Shown here piece by piece: positions 8,130-16,257 of a stretch of 33,663 nt of DNA. The DNA is taken from the NCBI GenBank assembly GCA_024684815.1, contig JAIKWL010000004.1, positions 1 through 33,663 on the forward strand, written 5' to 3'. The stretch's first letter is position 1. Each line of letters starts with the position of its first letter. Under the pieces are notes generated by a model. It made no database searches, had not been told where the DNA came from, and saw nothing but the letters and a program-made list of their open reading frames with translations. The translations under genes and the position numbers were made by a program. This DNA comes from Saccharofermentans sp. (lineage in GTDB: Bacteria; Bacillota; Clostridia; Saccharofermentanales; Saccharofermentanaceae).

Positions 8130-9605
8130 ATGGATCCTAATGAGTTTGATACGACCGAGAGCTACATAAACATCAAGGACCTGTTTTATGTAGCCCTTAA
8201 GAAGTTGTGGATTATATTGATAGCAGGTGCCATATTCGGATGTGCACTGTTTGCTTTTAAATTCTTTCAGAGGACTAAGACCGTTAACGTTCTCGATGTT
8301 TCAGAGAAGATGAACGACAAGGAGACTGACGTTCAGTTTGAACTCCGCAAACAGAACGTTGACAGAGCGAGGGATATCTATAATGCCCTTGAGACTGTTA
8401 AGGTCCAGATAGCTTATCAGAGAGAATATGTCAATGATTCCCTTTATATGCAGATCGATTCCGAGAATGAGTATGAAGCAACCGCTCAGATCCTTCTCAC
8501 ATTAAGCAAATCGGATTCGGCAGGTATGGATCTTGCGCTGTTCGGTGCTTATGAACAGGATATCAGATCCTGCAATTTCCTTAATGAATATGTCGAGAAG
8601 AAGAATTATAAGATGGACTATGTCCAGGAGCTTATTACTTTCAGCAGCAGAGCTGCGGATGAATCAGTTATTATCCTTGACGGAAATGCTGCAAAGACGG
8701 GCTCTTTGTATATCAGAGTCCACGGACCTACTGAAGAGTTTACAGAAGAGATTACAGATCTCATCATTAAAGAGGTCGAGAGAAAATATGCAGACCTTAA
8801 CAGGGATATTGCTCCTCATACGATTAAGGTCGTTGGTGTTCAGAACATCTGTAAAGTTGACTGGAATACCAGAGATACCCAGGCTGCCCAGATCGCAAAG
8901 CTCGAATCTTTGCAGAAACAGGTCGCAAGCTATACTGATTCTCTTGATTCGGTAGCAGTAAAGATCGGACTTGAAGACGGTGAAGCTATCCTCAATTATT
9001 ATGATGCAGTCAAGAAGGCTGAAGCAGCGGGTGTTCCGCTTGTTTATTCGACAACCAAGGTCAGTCTTAAGAGCATGCTCAAGCCTGCTATAAAGATCGG
9101 TGCTATCGGTTTCTGCCTGGGTGCATTCCTTATCCTTGTTCTCGTTGTCTTAAGATATATTTTCGGCAAGAAGTTTACATCACAGGCCCAGTTTTTCGGT
9201 ATGTTCACCGATATCCGCAAGATAGGTGTACTTAATCCTTCAGGAAAGCGTTCTAAATATGATATTGCCCTTGATATCAGAAGCGAGAACGATTCCGGAA
9301 TGAGTGCCGAGAACAACAGGAAGATGATCTGTGCCAATTACAACAACCTTACCAAAGATAAGAAGATCCTTATCACAGGTACCGGTGACCGCAAAGCTAC
9401 CGAAGAAGCTGTTAAGGCAATCGGTCTTAAGGGTGATTTTAAGCATAATATCTTCGGCAATCCGGATATCCTTAATTCTGTTCCTGATTATGACGGAGTG
9501 GTCATCATCGAACAGCGTGGCCGTTCTTTATTTAAGGATGTTTCAAACGAGGTACAACTTATCAGAAACGGCGGTGCCGAGGTTATCGGAGCGATAATCA
9601 TTTAA
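8130..9605 (+). CDS. Wzz-like polysaccharide chain-length/co-polymerase protein with degenerate kinase-like tail
   Basis: This 491-residue membrane protein probably sets polysaccharide chain length with the Wzy polymerase. It has the Wzz layout: a short cytoplasmic N terminus, a membrane helix at about 26-46, a long extracytoplasmic coiled region and a second helix at about 320-345. Residues 348-491 are an additional cytoplasmic domain that resembles the bacterial tyrosine kinase fold. KKILITGTGDRK sits where a Walker A loop would be (about 413-424) and DYDGVVIIEQRG (about 453-464) resembles Walker B, followed by a final L..GGAEVIGAIII strand. The Walker A Gly-Lys-Ser/Thr and the C-terminal tyrosine cluster are missing, so kinase activity is unlikely. 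No separate CpsD-type kinase or CpsB phosphatase is present in the window. It is the first gene after the promoter at 8071; the ribosome site is AAAGGGAG. Confidence 0.85.
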   Translation: MDPNEFDTTESYINIKDLFYVALKKLWIILIAGAIFGCALFAFKFFQRTKTVNVLDVSEKMNDKETDVQFELRKQNVDRARDIYNALETVKVQIAYQREYVNDSLYMQIDSENEYEATAQILLTLSKSDSAGMDLALFGAYEQDIRSCNFLNEYVEKKNYKMDYVQELITFSSRAADESVIILDGNAAKTGSLYIRVHGPTEEFTEEITDLIIKEVERKYADLNRDIAPHTIKVVGVQNICKVDWNTRDTQAAQIAKLESLQKQVASYTDSLDSVAVKIGLEDGEAILNYYDAVKKAEAAGVPLVYSTTKVSLKSMLKPAIKIGAIGFCLGAFLILVLVVLRYIFGKKFTSQAQFFGMFTDIRKIGVLNPSGKRSKYDIALDIRSENDSGMSAENNRKMICANYNNLTKDKKILITGTGDRKATEEAVKAIGLKGDFKHNIFGNPDILNSVPDYDGVVIIEQRGRSLFKDVSNEVQLIRNGGAEVIGAIII

Positions 9606-9642
9606 TTGTGCTTACTTAGGTTCTTTAGAGAGGTTTTGGGTA

Positions 9643-11571
9643 TTGTCTGACAATTCAAAAAACAGGAATACTATAAGTATTCATTGGTTTTGCAGAGCGG
9701 TAATTATGGCTGCTCTGGATTTTATCCTGATGGCTTTGAGCTTTGCTGCTGCTATCCTAATCAGATTTGACTTCAGGTTTTCTCAGGTATCACAGCAGTA
9801 TATTAATAATGCGCTCATTGTAATCCCTGTCTGTGCTGTGCTTATAATATGCTTTTTCGGCATTTTCAAGATGTATCACAGCATATGGCGATTCGCTTCG
9901 TTCTCTGAATTGACGAATATAATCAAAGCCTGGATATGCTTCACGTTAGTTGTTGTTGCGTTCCTTGTCATAGAGGAAGCTATTATCCATGTAAGGATCC
10001 TTCCGTTGTCTATCTGGGTTATGGGTATAGTTTTCGGATTTATTTCCACTACGGCATTAAGATTCGGATTCAGATTCCTGATATTCATGAACAAAGACAG
10101 GACTGTTGATAAGAACAGCTCGAATATCATGATCATCGGTGCCGGTTCATGCGGTAAAGACGTAATCCACGAGATCGTAATGAGCAAGCATGTAAACGCA
10201 AAAGTCTGCTGTGCTATTGACGATAATCCTATAAAGATCGGAAGAGAGATAGACGGAGTTCCGATCGTAGGCAGCAGGTATGATATCCCGATCGTTGCCC
10301 AGAAATACAAGATCGATGAGATAATCTTTGCCATCCCTGATGCCAAGGGAACAGACAGAAAGCAGATCCTTGATATATGTTCTTCAACAGGCTGCAAGGT
10401 CAGGATCATTCCGGGAATCTATCAGATGATCGACGGTACTGTTACTGTCAGTACATTAAGAAATGTCCAGATCGAAGACCTTCTCGGAAGAGATACGGTT
10501 AAAGCGAATGTCGACAGCATCAGAAAGTATATTACCGGCAAGACCGTAATGGTTACGGGAGGCGGCGGATCCATCGGATCCGAACTTTGCAGACAGATCG
10601 CCATGGCTAAGCCAAAGCTGCTTATCATTTTCGATATCTATGAGAATAATGCCTTCTGGATCGAGAAGGAATTAAGAGAAAAATACGGCGACAGCCTTAA
10701 CGTTATCGCCCTTATCGGTTCTGTCAGAAATACAAACAGAGTCAACTGGGTATTGGAAAAATATCATCCCGAGATCATTTTCCATGCGGCTGCGCATAAG
10801 CATGTTCCGCTCATGGAGGGTTCTCCTAATGAAGCAATCAAGAACAATGTCGGCGGTACTTATAAGATGACCCAGGCAGCAATAAAATACGGTGTTCAGC
10901 GCTTTGTTCTGATCTCCACAGATAAGGCTGTCAATCCGACAAATATCATGGGTGCATCCAAGAGGATCTGTGAGATGGTCATTCAGATGATGGACAGAAA
11001 AGCCCAGAAGATGTATGACAATGGCGAGATCAAGGTCAGGACCACATTCTCTGCCGTAAGATTCGGCAACGTTATCGGTTCGAACGGCTCTGTTCTTAAG
11101 ATCTTTGAGAAGCAGATCGCATCAGGCGGACCTGTTACCGTTACCGATAAGAACATCATACGTTACTTCATGACTATCCCTGAAGCCGTTGTACTCGTTA
11201 TGGAATCCGGTGCATATGCAAGAGGCGGTGAGATATTCGTACTTAACATGGGCAGTCCGGTTAAGATCGACGATGTCGCAAGGAAGATGATCCGTCTTTC
11301 TGGTCTGGTTCCTGACGTTGACATTAAAGTCGTTTATACCGGCTTAAGACCGGGCGAGAAGATGTATGAGGAATGCCTCATGGATGAGGAAGGCTTAAGA
11401 GAGACAGAAGAGAATAAGGATATTTCCATTGCCCAGCCGATCCCAATGAACGACGAGGAATTCTCAAAGCAGCTCGATGCTATTAATGAAGCTGCAAAGA
11501 ACGAGAGTCCTGAGATCAAGCATCTTGTGGCTAAGATCGTAAAGACATATCATCCTTCAGAAGAGAAATAA
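9643..11571 (+). CDS. Membrane nucleoside-diphosphate-sugar 4,6-dehydratase (CapD/FlaA1/PglF type)
   Basis: This 642-residue membrane enzyme probably converts UDP-GlcNAc to a UDP-4-keto-6-deoxy sugar, the first step to sugars such as QuiNAc, FucNAc or bacillosamine. Four membrane helices fill about residues 15-140. A first Rossmann-like domain starts with GAGSCGKD (about 166). The catalytic short-chain dehydrogenase domain has NAD-binding TGGGGSIGSE (about 304), FHAAAHKHVPLME (about 380-392) and STDKAVNPTNIMGASK (about 425-440). The family replaces the usual Tyr of Tyr-xxx-Lys with Met, as seen here. Length matches full-size PglF/CapD proteins. Start TTG 9643 has AGAGAGG about 9 bases upstream. 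It is 37 bases after the Wzz-like gene and 55 before the PGT gene. No aminotransferase for the keto sugar is visible in the window, so the final product is uncertain. Confidence 0.93.
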   Translation: MSDNSKNRNTISIHWFCRAVIMAALDFILMALSFAAAILIRFDFRFSQVSQQYINNALIVIPVCAVLIICFFGIFKMYHSIWRFASFSELTNIIKAWICFTLVVVAFLVIEEAIIHVRILPLSIWVMGIVFGFISTTALRFGFRFLIFMNKDRTVDKNSSNIMIIGAGSCGKDVIHEIVMSKHVNAKVCCAIDDNPIKIGREIDGVPIVGSRYDIPIVAQKYKIDEIIFAIPDAKGTDRKQILDICSSTGCKVRIIPGIYQMIDGTVTVSTLRNVQIEDLLGRDTVKANVDSIRKYITGKTVMVTGGGGSIGSELCRQIAMAKPKLLIIFDIYENNAFWIEKELREKYGDSLNVIALIGSVRNTNRVNWVLEKYHPEIIFHAAAHKHVPLMEGSPNEAIKNNVGGTYKMTQAAIKYGVQRFVLISTDKAVNPTNIMGASKRICEMVIQMMDRKAQKMYDNGEIKVRTTFSAVRFGNVIGSNGSVLKIFEKQIASGGPVTVTDKNIIRYFMTIPEAVVLVMESGAYARGGEIFVLNMGSPVKIDDVARKMIRLSGLVPDVDIKVVYTGLRPGEKMYEECLMDEEGLRETEENKDISIAQPIPMNDEEFSKQLDAINEAAKNESPEIKHLVAKIVKTYHPSEEK

Positions 11572-11626
11572 CCGTATGTTCGCTTCTGATGTTTCCGTTT
11601 GCAAATGACATTATAGGGCTTTAAAG

Positions 11627-12349
11627 ATGCAGGATCAGAAGCGCTTAAATCCCCGCAGATGGTTTATCCTTCCCAAATGGGAGGATCTTCCTTCAGATAT
11701 CAGGACTGATGCCGTAAGGCCTTATTATGACGCTTTGAGCAGGCATAAAGCAGGATTGTTCTTTAAGCGTGTTTTCGATATTTTCGCTTCGCTCATACTT
11801 ATCATCCTTCTCGGAATTCCGATGCTGATCATAGCAGTTATGATCAAGAGTGATTCAAAAGGTCCTGTGTTCTTCAGGCAGGAAAGAGTGGCTGCTTACG
11901 GGGTAAAGTTCAGGATCCATAAGTTCAGGACCATGGTCAACAATGCCGAAAAACAGGGAACTTCCGTGACAGTCGATAATGATGTCAGGATCACGAAGGC
12001 AGGTGCCAAACTGCGCGATCACAGACTCGATGAATTTCCTCAGCTGTTTGATGTTCTTGCCGGTAATATGAGCTTTGTAGGCACACGCCCCGAGGTCGTT
12101 AAATATGTCGACAGATATACGGATGAGATGATGGCTACTTTGCTGATGCCTGCAGGGATCACTTCGATCGCGAGCATTGAATATAAGGATGAGGCTGCCC
12201 TTCTCGAAAAAGCAGAAGATGCTGACGAAGTCTATGTTAAAGATATCCTTCCGGCAAAAATGGAATACAATCTCAAGTCCGTCAAGGAATTCAGTTTCTT
12301 CAAAGATATCGGGATACTCTTTAAGACTGTCGGTGCTGTATTCGGTTAA
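11627..12349 (+). CDS. Short phosphoglycosyl transferase (PglC/WcaJ C-domain type)
   Basis: This 240-residue enzyme of the monotopic phosphoglycosyl transferase family moves a sugar-1-phosphate from a UDP-sugar to undecaprenyl phosphate, starting a glycan unit. Residues 43-50 (FFKRVFDI) lead into one re-entrant hydrophobic helix (about 50-72). PVFFRQERVA and IHKFRTM follow, then the catalytic Asp135-Glu136 pair in RLDEFPQLFDVL and SFVGTRPEV. There is no N-terminal multi-helix domain, unlike the second PGT at 14814. The usual KPGITG..QV segment reads MPAGITSIASIEY, as in some short PGTs. Being 55 bases after the dehydratase gene, it may use that enzyme's product, but this is inference. The start is ATG 11627, with a weak ribosome site. 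A shorter start is not favoured because the N-terminal WFILPKWEDLP segment looks structured. Confidence 0.9.
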   Translation: MQDQKRLNPRRWFILPKWEDLPSDIRTDAVRPYYDALSRHKAGLFFKRVFDIFASLILIILLGIPMLIIAVMIKSDSKGPVFFRQERVAAYGVKFRIHKFRTMVNNAEKQGTSVTVDNDVRITKAGAKLRDHRLDEFPQLFDVLAGNMSFVGTRPEVVKYVDRYTDEMMATLLMPAGITSIASIEYKDEAALLEKAEDADEVYVKDILPAKMEYNLKSVKEFSFFKDIGILFKTVGAVFG

Positions 12350-12417
12350 GTTACAGTACTGTTGAAATCTGATAAATATCTCTTTTTTTTGACTTAATAT
12401 TACTGTTTTTTTCATTT

Positions 12418-12469
12418 AACAATTAGTTAATTGTTTGGTATTTAGTGACTAACAATCTCTATCTATAAT
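12418..12469 (+). promoter_or_regulatory. Promoter with two palindromes before the diguanylate cyclase gene
   Basis: AACAATTA-GT-TAATTGTT (12418-12435) is a perfect inverted repeat with 8-base arms, and TTAGT-G-ACTAA (12442-12452) a second with 5-base arms. A consensus TATAAT lies at 12464-12469, 35 bases before the start codon. No good -35 hexamer is present; the second palindrome covers the -35 position, which suggests an operator for a repressor or activator. No terminator is seen between the PGT gene and this site. Confidence 0.5.
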
Positions 12470-12503
12470 CAGACTATCGGAATCTGATTTTCTGGAGATC
12501 GTA

Positions 12504-14336
12504 ATGAAGATCTGCGCTTTCATCGGAGATATGTACAGGGACTACTCCGCGTCCATTATCAAAAGTATCGATGCCTATGCTAAAGAACACGGTCATAGGG
12601 TGGATGTTTTCGGCAATTGTTCCGTTCCGAGTAACAATCCTCTCCACATAATCGGCTATAAGAGCATCTTATCACTGCCGTCTGTTCACGATTACGACGG
12701 AGTCATAATGTGCTCAGATACTCTTGACCAGTCCGGCATGGTGCATTCCCTTGTTGAAGATCTTCTGAACGATCCTGATGCTCCTCCGGTCGTAAGTGTA
12801 AGAGCAGAGATAAACGGTTTCTTTAACGTCGTTCCCAATAACCGTGTGATAATGCACGAGATCGCTCAATATGTCATCTCAAAGTGTAAGACAGGTGACA
12901 TCGGTTTTGTTACCGGAAGAGACGAACTTGTTGATTCGGCCGAAAGAAGAGCAGGTTTTGAAGATGCCATGCGTGAAGCCGGTTATAAAGTATCTGATGA
13001 TATGATATTTCACGGAAATTACTGGATCAATCAAGGCCACGAGACTGCCGATTTCTTTATTAAAGATGACGGCACGCTTCCTGAAGCGATAATCTGTTCC
13101 AACGATTATATGGCTGTAGCCCTCATGGATGAACTGATCCAGCGGGGTTATTCGATACCTGAAGATACCATGATCAGCGGTATCGACAATATTGTAGAAG
13201 CATCTGATCACATTCCGTCATTAACGACTATTGAAATCTCAGAAGAGACCTTGGCAAATGCTGCGATGGATACTCTCGAAAAGCTATACAACAAAGAGAA
13301 TCCTGACATCCTGATAAGCGTTCCCGGCACTATCGTTTTAAGAGAGAGCACAGGTGATGAAGACGAGGGAAGAGATGTTTATAAGGCACTCCGTGACCTT
13401 AAGCTTTCCAAGTCCAATTCCATCGATGCAATGAGACAGTATGTTATCCTGAGTGCTCTTTTCGACGGTGCAATAACAAGAGAAAGTGCGCTGCAGGTAA
13501 CTCTCGAGCAGTTAAAAGAGGTTCCGAGTGTCAAAGAATGCTACCTCTTCAGATACGGCGAAAATGACAGGAAACTTGCCGGCTATCTTAACTATGAAGG
13601 ACAGATCATTAAAGATCCGGTATTCTTCCCGAATAATCAGCTTCTTCCTGAAGATATCAAGAGTGAAGATAACGGAGTTTATATATTCCTGCCGATCTCT
13701 TACCGCAACGAAGTCTACGGTTATGCTCTGCTGATCGTCGATACCGATGAACCCGGTTTTATCAACGAGAACATTGAATATATCTTTATGCAGGTAGGTC
13801 AGGTCGTCAACAAACTTGAGCTCTATCAGAAATACTTCGGTATCGCTGACATAATGGACCTTTACACCAAGGATTCTCTTACCGGACTTCTTAACCGCAG
13901 GGGTTTTGAGAAGAAGATCACAGAACTTTTCGATAAGGATAAGAAGAAGCTCTATAACCTGGCACTGGTATCTGTTGATATGGACGGTCTCAAATATATC
14001 AACGATACATTCGGTCACAATACCGGTGACGAAGCGATAAAAGAAACATCTAAATGCATCTATAACGCTCTGAATTCCGGAGAGATCGTGGCACGGATGG
14101 GCGGCGACGAATTCGAAGCAGTCCTTATCCTCAATGATGTCGGCCGTGTCGGACAGTTTATCAGAAAAGTCAGATATAATCTTAAAGAAGTCAATTCATC
14201 AGGCAAATACAAATTCGAATTAAGCGCCAGCATCGGCACGTGTGAGCTGACCGAATGGCCTGAACTTATGGATTGCATGAGCAAAGCCGATAAAGCCATG
14301 TATCTTGAAAAGAAAGCTAAGAAAAAGAACCGCTGA
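12504..14336 (+). CDS. Diguanylate cyclase with LacI-type sugar-binding sensor domain
   Basis: This 610-residue protein probably makes cyclic di-GMP from two GTP in response to a small ligand. Residues 1-285 match the periplasmic-binding/LacI effector fold (DYDGVIMCSDT, GDIGFVTGRDE, PEAIICSNDYMAVALMDEL, ISGIDN), but there is no helix-turn-helix, signal peptide or membrane helix, so the sensor should be cytoplasmic. A GAF-like middle region (about 305-450) follows. The GGDEF domain starts at DSLTGLLNRRGF (about 457); its active site reads Met532-GGDEF (533-537), intact for catalysis. The segment aligned with the RxxD inhibitory site reads NSGE, so product inhibition through that site is not expected. 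The gene is monocistronic, with its own promoter and a strong terminator, and is placed between two polysaccharide blocks. Regulation of polysaccharide production by c-di-GMP is therefore likely but unproven. No PilZ or EAL protein is in the window. Confidence 0.93.
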   Translation: MKICAFIGDMYRDYSASIIKSIDAYAKEHGHRVDVFGNCSVPSNNPLHIIGYKSILSLPSVHDYDGVIMCSDTLDQSGMVHSLVEDLLNDPDAPPVVSVRAEINGFFNVVPNNRVIMHEIAQYVISKCKTGDIGFVTGRDELVDSAERRAGFEDAMREAGYKVSDDMIFHGNYWINQGHETADFFIKDDGTLPEAIICSNDYMAVALMDELIQRGYSIPEDTMISGIDNIVEASDHIPSLTTIEISEETLANAAMDTLEKLYNKENPDILISVPGTIVLRESTGDEDEGRDVYKALRDLKLSKSNSIDAMRQYVILSALFDGAITRESALQVTLEQLKEVPSVKECYLFRYGENDRKLAGYLNYEGQIIKDPVFFPNNQLLPEDIKSEDNGVYIFLPISYRNEVYGYALLIVDTDEPGFINENIEYIFMQVGQVVNKLELYQKYFGIADIMDLYTKDSLTGLLNRRGFEKKITELFDKDKKKLYNLALVSVDMDGLKYINDTFGHNTGDEAIKETSKCIYNALNSGEIVARMGGDEFEAVLILNDVGRVGQFIRKVRYNLKEVNSSGKYKFELSASIGTCELTEWPELMDCMSKADKAMYLEKKAKKKNR

Positions 14337-14358
14337 GTTCTGATATTTTCCTCCTTCT

Positions 14359-14386
14359 AAAAGCCGCCTCGAAAGAGGCGGTTTTA
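14359..14386 (+). terminator. Rho-independent terminator of the diguanylate cyclase gene
   Basis: AAAAGCCGCCTC (14359-14370) pairs with GAGGCGGTTTT (14375-14385) around a GAAA tetraloop, with A-T pairs at the base. The A-run and T-run make it usable in both directions. It lies 22 bases after the stop codon. Confidence 0.9.
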
Positions 14387-14409
14387 AAATGACATGCCCG
14401 AAAACGCCG

Positions 14410-14584
14410 AAACTACGGCAAAACCATGGGCGGCCGCCGTAGTTTTAGCCCGACTTTTGCCAGGGAACCCACGAACCTACGGCAAACATCCGGCGGTGCC
14501 GTAGGTTTTACCGGATGTTTGGCTTAAAAACGCCCCGAACCTACGGCAAACATCCGGCAGTGCCGTAGGTTTTACCGGATGTTT
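14410..14584 (+). repeat. Three 64-bp tandem repeats, each with two interleaved inverted repeats
   Basis: Three units start at exact 64-base steps (14410, 14474, 14538). Units 2 and 3 differ by a single base in their core (C/A at 14494/14558); unit 1 is diverged. Each unit has the order A-B-A'-B'. In units 2 and 3, A is AACCTACGGC and A' is GCCGTAGGTT (10 bp perfect), while B is AAACATCCGG and B' is CCGGATGTTT (10 bp perfect). In unit 1, A is AAACTACGGC with A' GCCGTAGTTT, and B pairs through GGGC/GCCC and CAAAA/TTTTG. The array is outside any gene, within the 477-base gap between the diguanylate cyclase and the next PGT gene. The rest of that gap (14590-14735) is A+T-rich with nothing recognised. 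Confidence 0.9.
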
Positions 14585-14736
14585 TGCTGTAAGTTCGATA
14601 TAAAGTAAAAAAAGACTGGGAAATCTTATAAGCAAATACATTATGTCTCAAAGATAATTTATAAGCTATAACGCAGTTTCACCAAAAGCTGTAACGAAGC
14701 CGTAATCTATATTATTTATATTATTTTAAACAAAAA

Positions 14737-14745
14737 TGGTAAAAT
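14737..14745 (+). promoter_or_regulatory. Putative extended -10 promoter of the nine-gene polysaccharide operon
   Basis: TGGTAAAAT fits TG-N-TAAAAT, an extended -10 element, 68 bases before the GTG start at 14814. No clear -35 is seen. It resembles the elements before the LRR and NlpC/P60 genes. The leader of about 60 bases shows no riboswitch fold that I recognise. Confidence 0.4.
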
Positions 14746-14813
14746 ATAGCCTGTGGTACTTTGGACAGTGCCCGATTTTGATTATTACTTTGAATTATTC
14801 GGGGGAATAAGTA

Positions 14814-16256
14814 GTGTACAAAAGAAATGCACAGGGATGGTCAAAGCACATAGACTTTATGTTGCTTGATATCATCGTGCTTCAGCTTTCTTATATTCTT
14901 GCTTTCTATCTTCGTCTTCATGAATGGGCCTATTCCATGCATGAATACAAAAACCTCGGTATATTGCTCTTCTTGGCTGACATCGTCGTTATTATCGTTA
15001 ATAATTCGCTTCACGATGTAATCAAGAGAGGTTACTTAAGAGAGATATTCGAGTTTGCAAAGCATATCGTTTATGTTCTTGTGATCGTCCTGATCTATTT
15101 CTTCTCATCACAGTCAGGTGACTTCTATTCAAGATATATCCTCGGTTTTACGTTTGTCTTTTATGCTCTTGCAGGTTATTGTGTCAGGATCGTATGGAAG
15201 TGGATCTTAAGACATGCAAGACTCAGAAGAGTCCACAACAATATGCTCGTTGTTGTGTCTGAAGCAAATGCAGATGCAATTCTTTCACGTTTGCTCAGTG
15301 ATAAGCAGGCCGGCTATTCGATTGTAGGTGTTGTTATCGTTGAGTCGACGAACCTTAAGAGCGTTCGTGGTGTGCCGGTCGTATCCGACATGAAGAATGC
15401 GGCCCAGTATATTGCCAAGGAGTGGGTCGATTCCGTATATATCGATGCTCCTATCAATGACAAAAAGGTCGTTAAGCTCATGGATTCCTGTGCTATCATG
15501 GCTGTTCCGACACATTATCATGTGCCTTATATGACAAGAGCGGGCGTAAAGAGATTCTCCGAAAAGATTGGCGGAACGACAGTTCTTACAACAGCTATTA
15601 ACTATGCAACTCCTGTTCAGACACTTCTTAAGAGGATCTTCGATATTTTTGCAGGAATCGTCGGAAGTATTGCTGCATTGATCATAATGGCAATTGTAGG
15701 TCCTATCATAAAAGCTCAGTCTCCCGGACCTATTCTTTTCAAGCAGGAAAGGATTGGTAAGAACGGCAAACACATCCATATCTATAAGATCCGTTCCATG
15801 AGAATGGATGCCGAGGATCTTAAGCAGGAACTCATGGAGCAGAACCGTGTCAAGGACGGCATGATGTTCAAGATGGACTTCGACCCGAGGATCATCGGCA
15901 ACAAGGTGCTTCCTGACGGGACAAAGAAGACCGGTATCGGCGAGTTTATCAGAAAGACCAGCCTTGATGAGTTCCCTCAGTTCTTTAATGTGCTCATGGG
16001 TGAGATGTCTACTGTAGGAACAAGACCTCCTACGATCGACGAATATGAGAAATATCATTTCCATCACCGTGCGAGAATGGCTGTTAAACCCGGCATTACC
16101 GGCATGTGGCAGGTCAGCGGAAGAAGCGAGATCACTGACTTTGAAGAAGTCGTTAAGCTTGATACTGAATATATCGCCAACTGGAGTCTTACACTCGACC
16201 TTAAGATCCTGTTCAAGACGATAGGAGTCCTTTTCACAGGCAAAGGGGCTATGTGA
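14814..16256 (+). CDS. Long polyprenyl glycosylphosphotransferase (WbaP/WcaJ/CpsE type)
   Basis: This 480-residue membrane enzyme starts polysaccharide units by moving a sugar-1-phosphate (often glucose or galactose) to undecaprenyl phosphate. Four or five N-terminal membrane helices (about 13-140) lead to a Rossmann-like middle domain (about 142-250). The catalytic PGT domain starts at LLKRIFDI (about 272-279), with a re-entrant helix, PILFKQERIG and IYKIRSM. The Asp385-Glu386 pair sits in SLDEFPQFFNVLMGEMS, then VGTRPPT and KPGITGMWQVSGRS. All conserved motifs are intact and the length is typical. GTG 14814 is chosen because GGGGGA (14801-14806) lies 7 bases upstream. It is the first gene of a run to 25161 with gaps of at most 22 bases, and therefore the probable initiating enzyme of this unit. 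The substrate cannot be read from sequence. Confidence 0.95.
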   Translation: MYKRNAQGWSKHIDFMLLDIIVLQLSYILAFYLRLHEWAYSMHEYKNLGILLFLADIVVIIVNNSLHDVIKRGYLREIFEFAKHIVYVLVIVLIYFFSSQSGDFYSRYILGFTFVFYALAGYCVRIVWKWILRHARLRRVHNNMLVVVSEANADAILSRLLSDKQAGYSIVGVVIVESTNLKSVRGVPVVSDMKNAAQYIAKEWVDSVYIDAPINDKKVVKLMDSCAIMAVPTHYHVPYMTRAGVKRFSEKIGGTTVLTTAINYATPVQTLLKRIFDIFAGIVGSIAALIIMAIVGPIIKAQSPGPILFKQERIGKNGKHIHIYKIRSMRMDAEDLKQELMEQNRVKDGMMFKMDFDPRIIGNKVLPDGTKKTGIGEFIRKTSLDEFPQFFNVLMGEMSTVGTRPPTIDEYEKYHFHHRARMAVKPGITGMWQVSGRSEITDFEEVVKLDTEYIANWSLTLDLKILFKTIGVLFTGKGAM

Positions 16257-16257
16257 C

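Noticed and set aside
14410..14584. Reading each 64-bp unit as an H-type pseudoknot
   Set aside because: Both stems are 10 bp, but the connecting loops are 0 and 3 bases, too short to cross grooves of that length. Mutually exclusive hairpins are more reasonable.
14746..14813. A c-di-GMP riboswitch in the leader of the main operon
   Set aside because: I looked for one because of the neighbouring cyclase, but the conserved core of GEMM riboswitches is not present.
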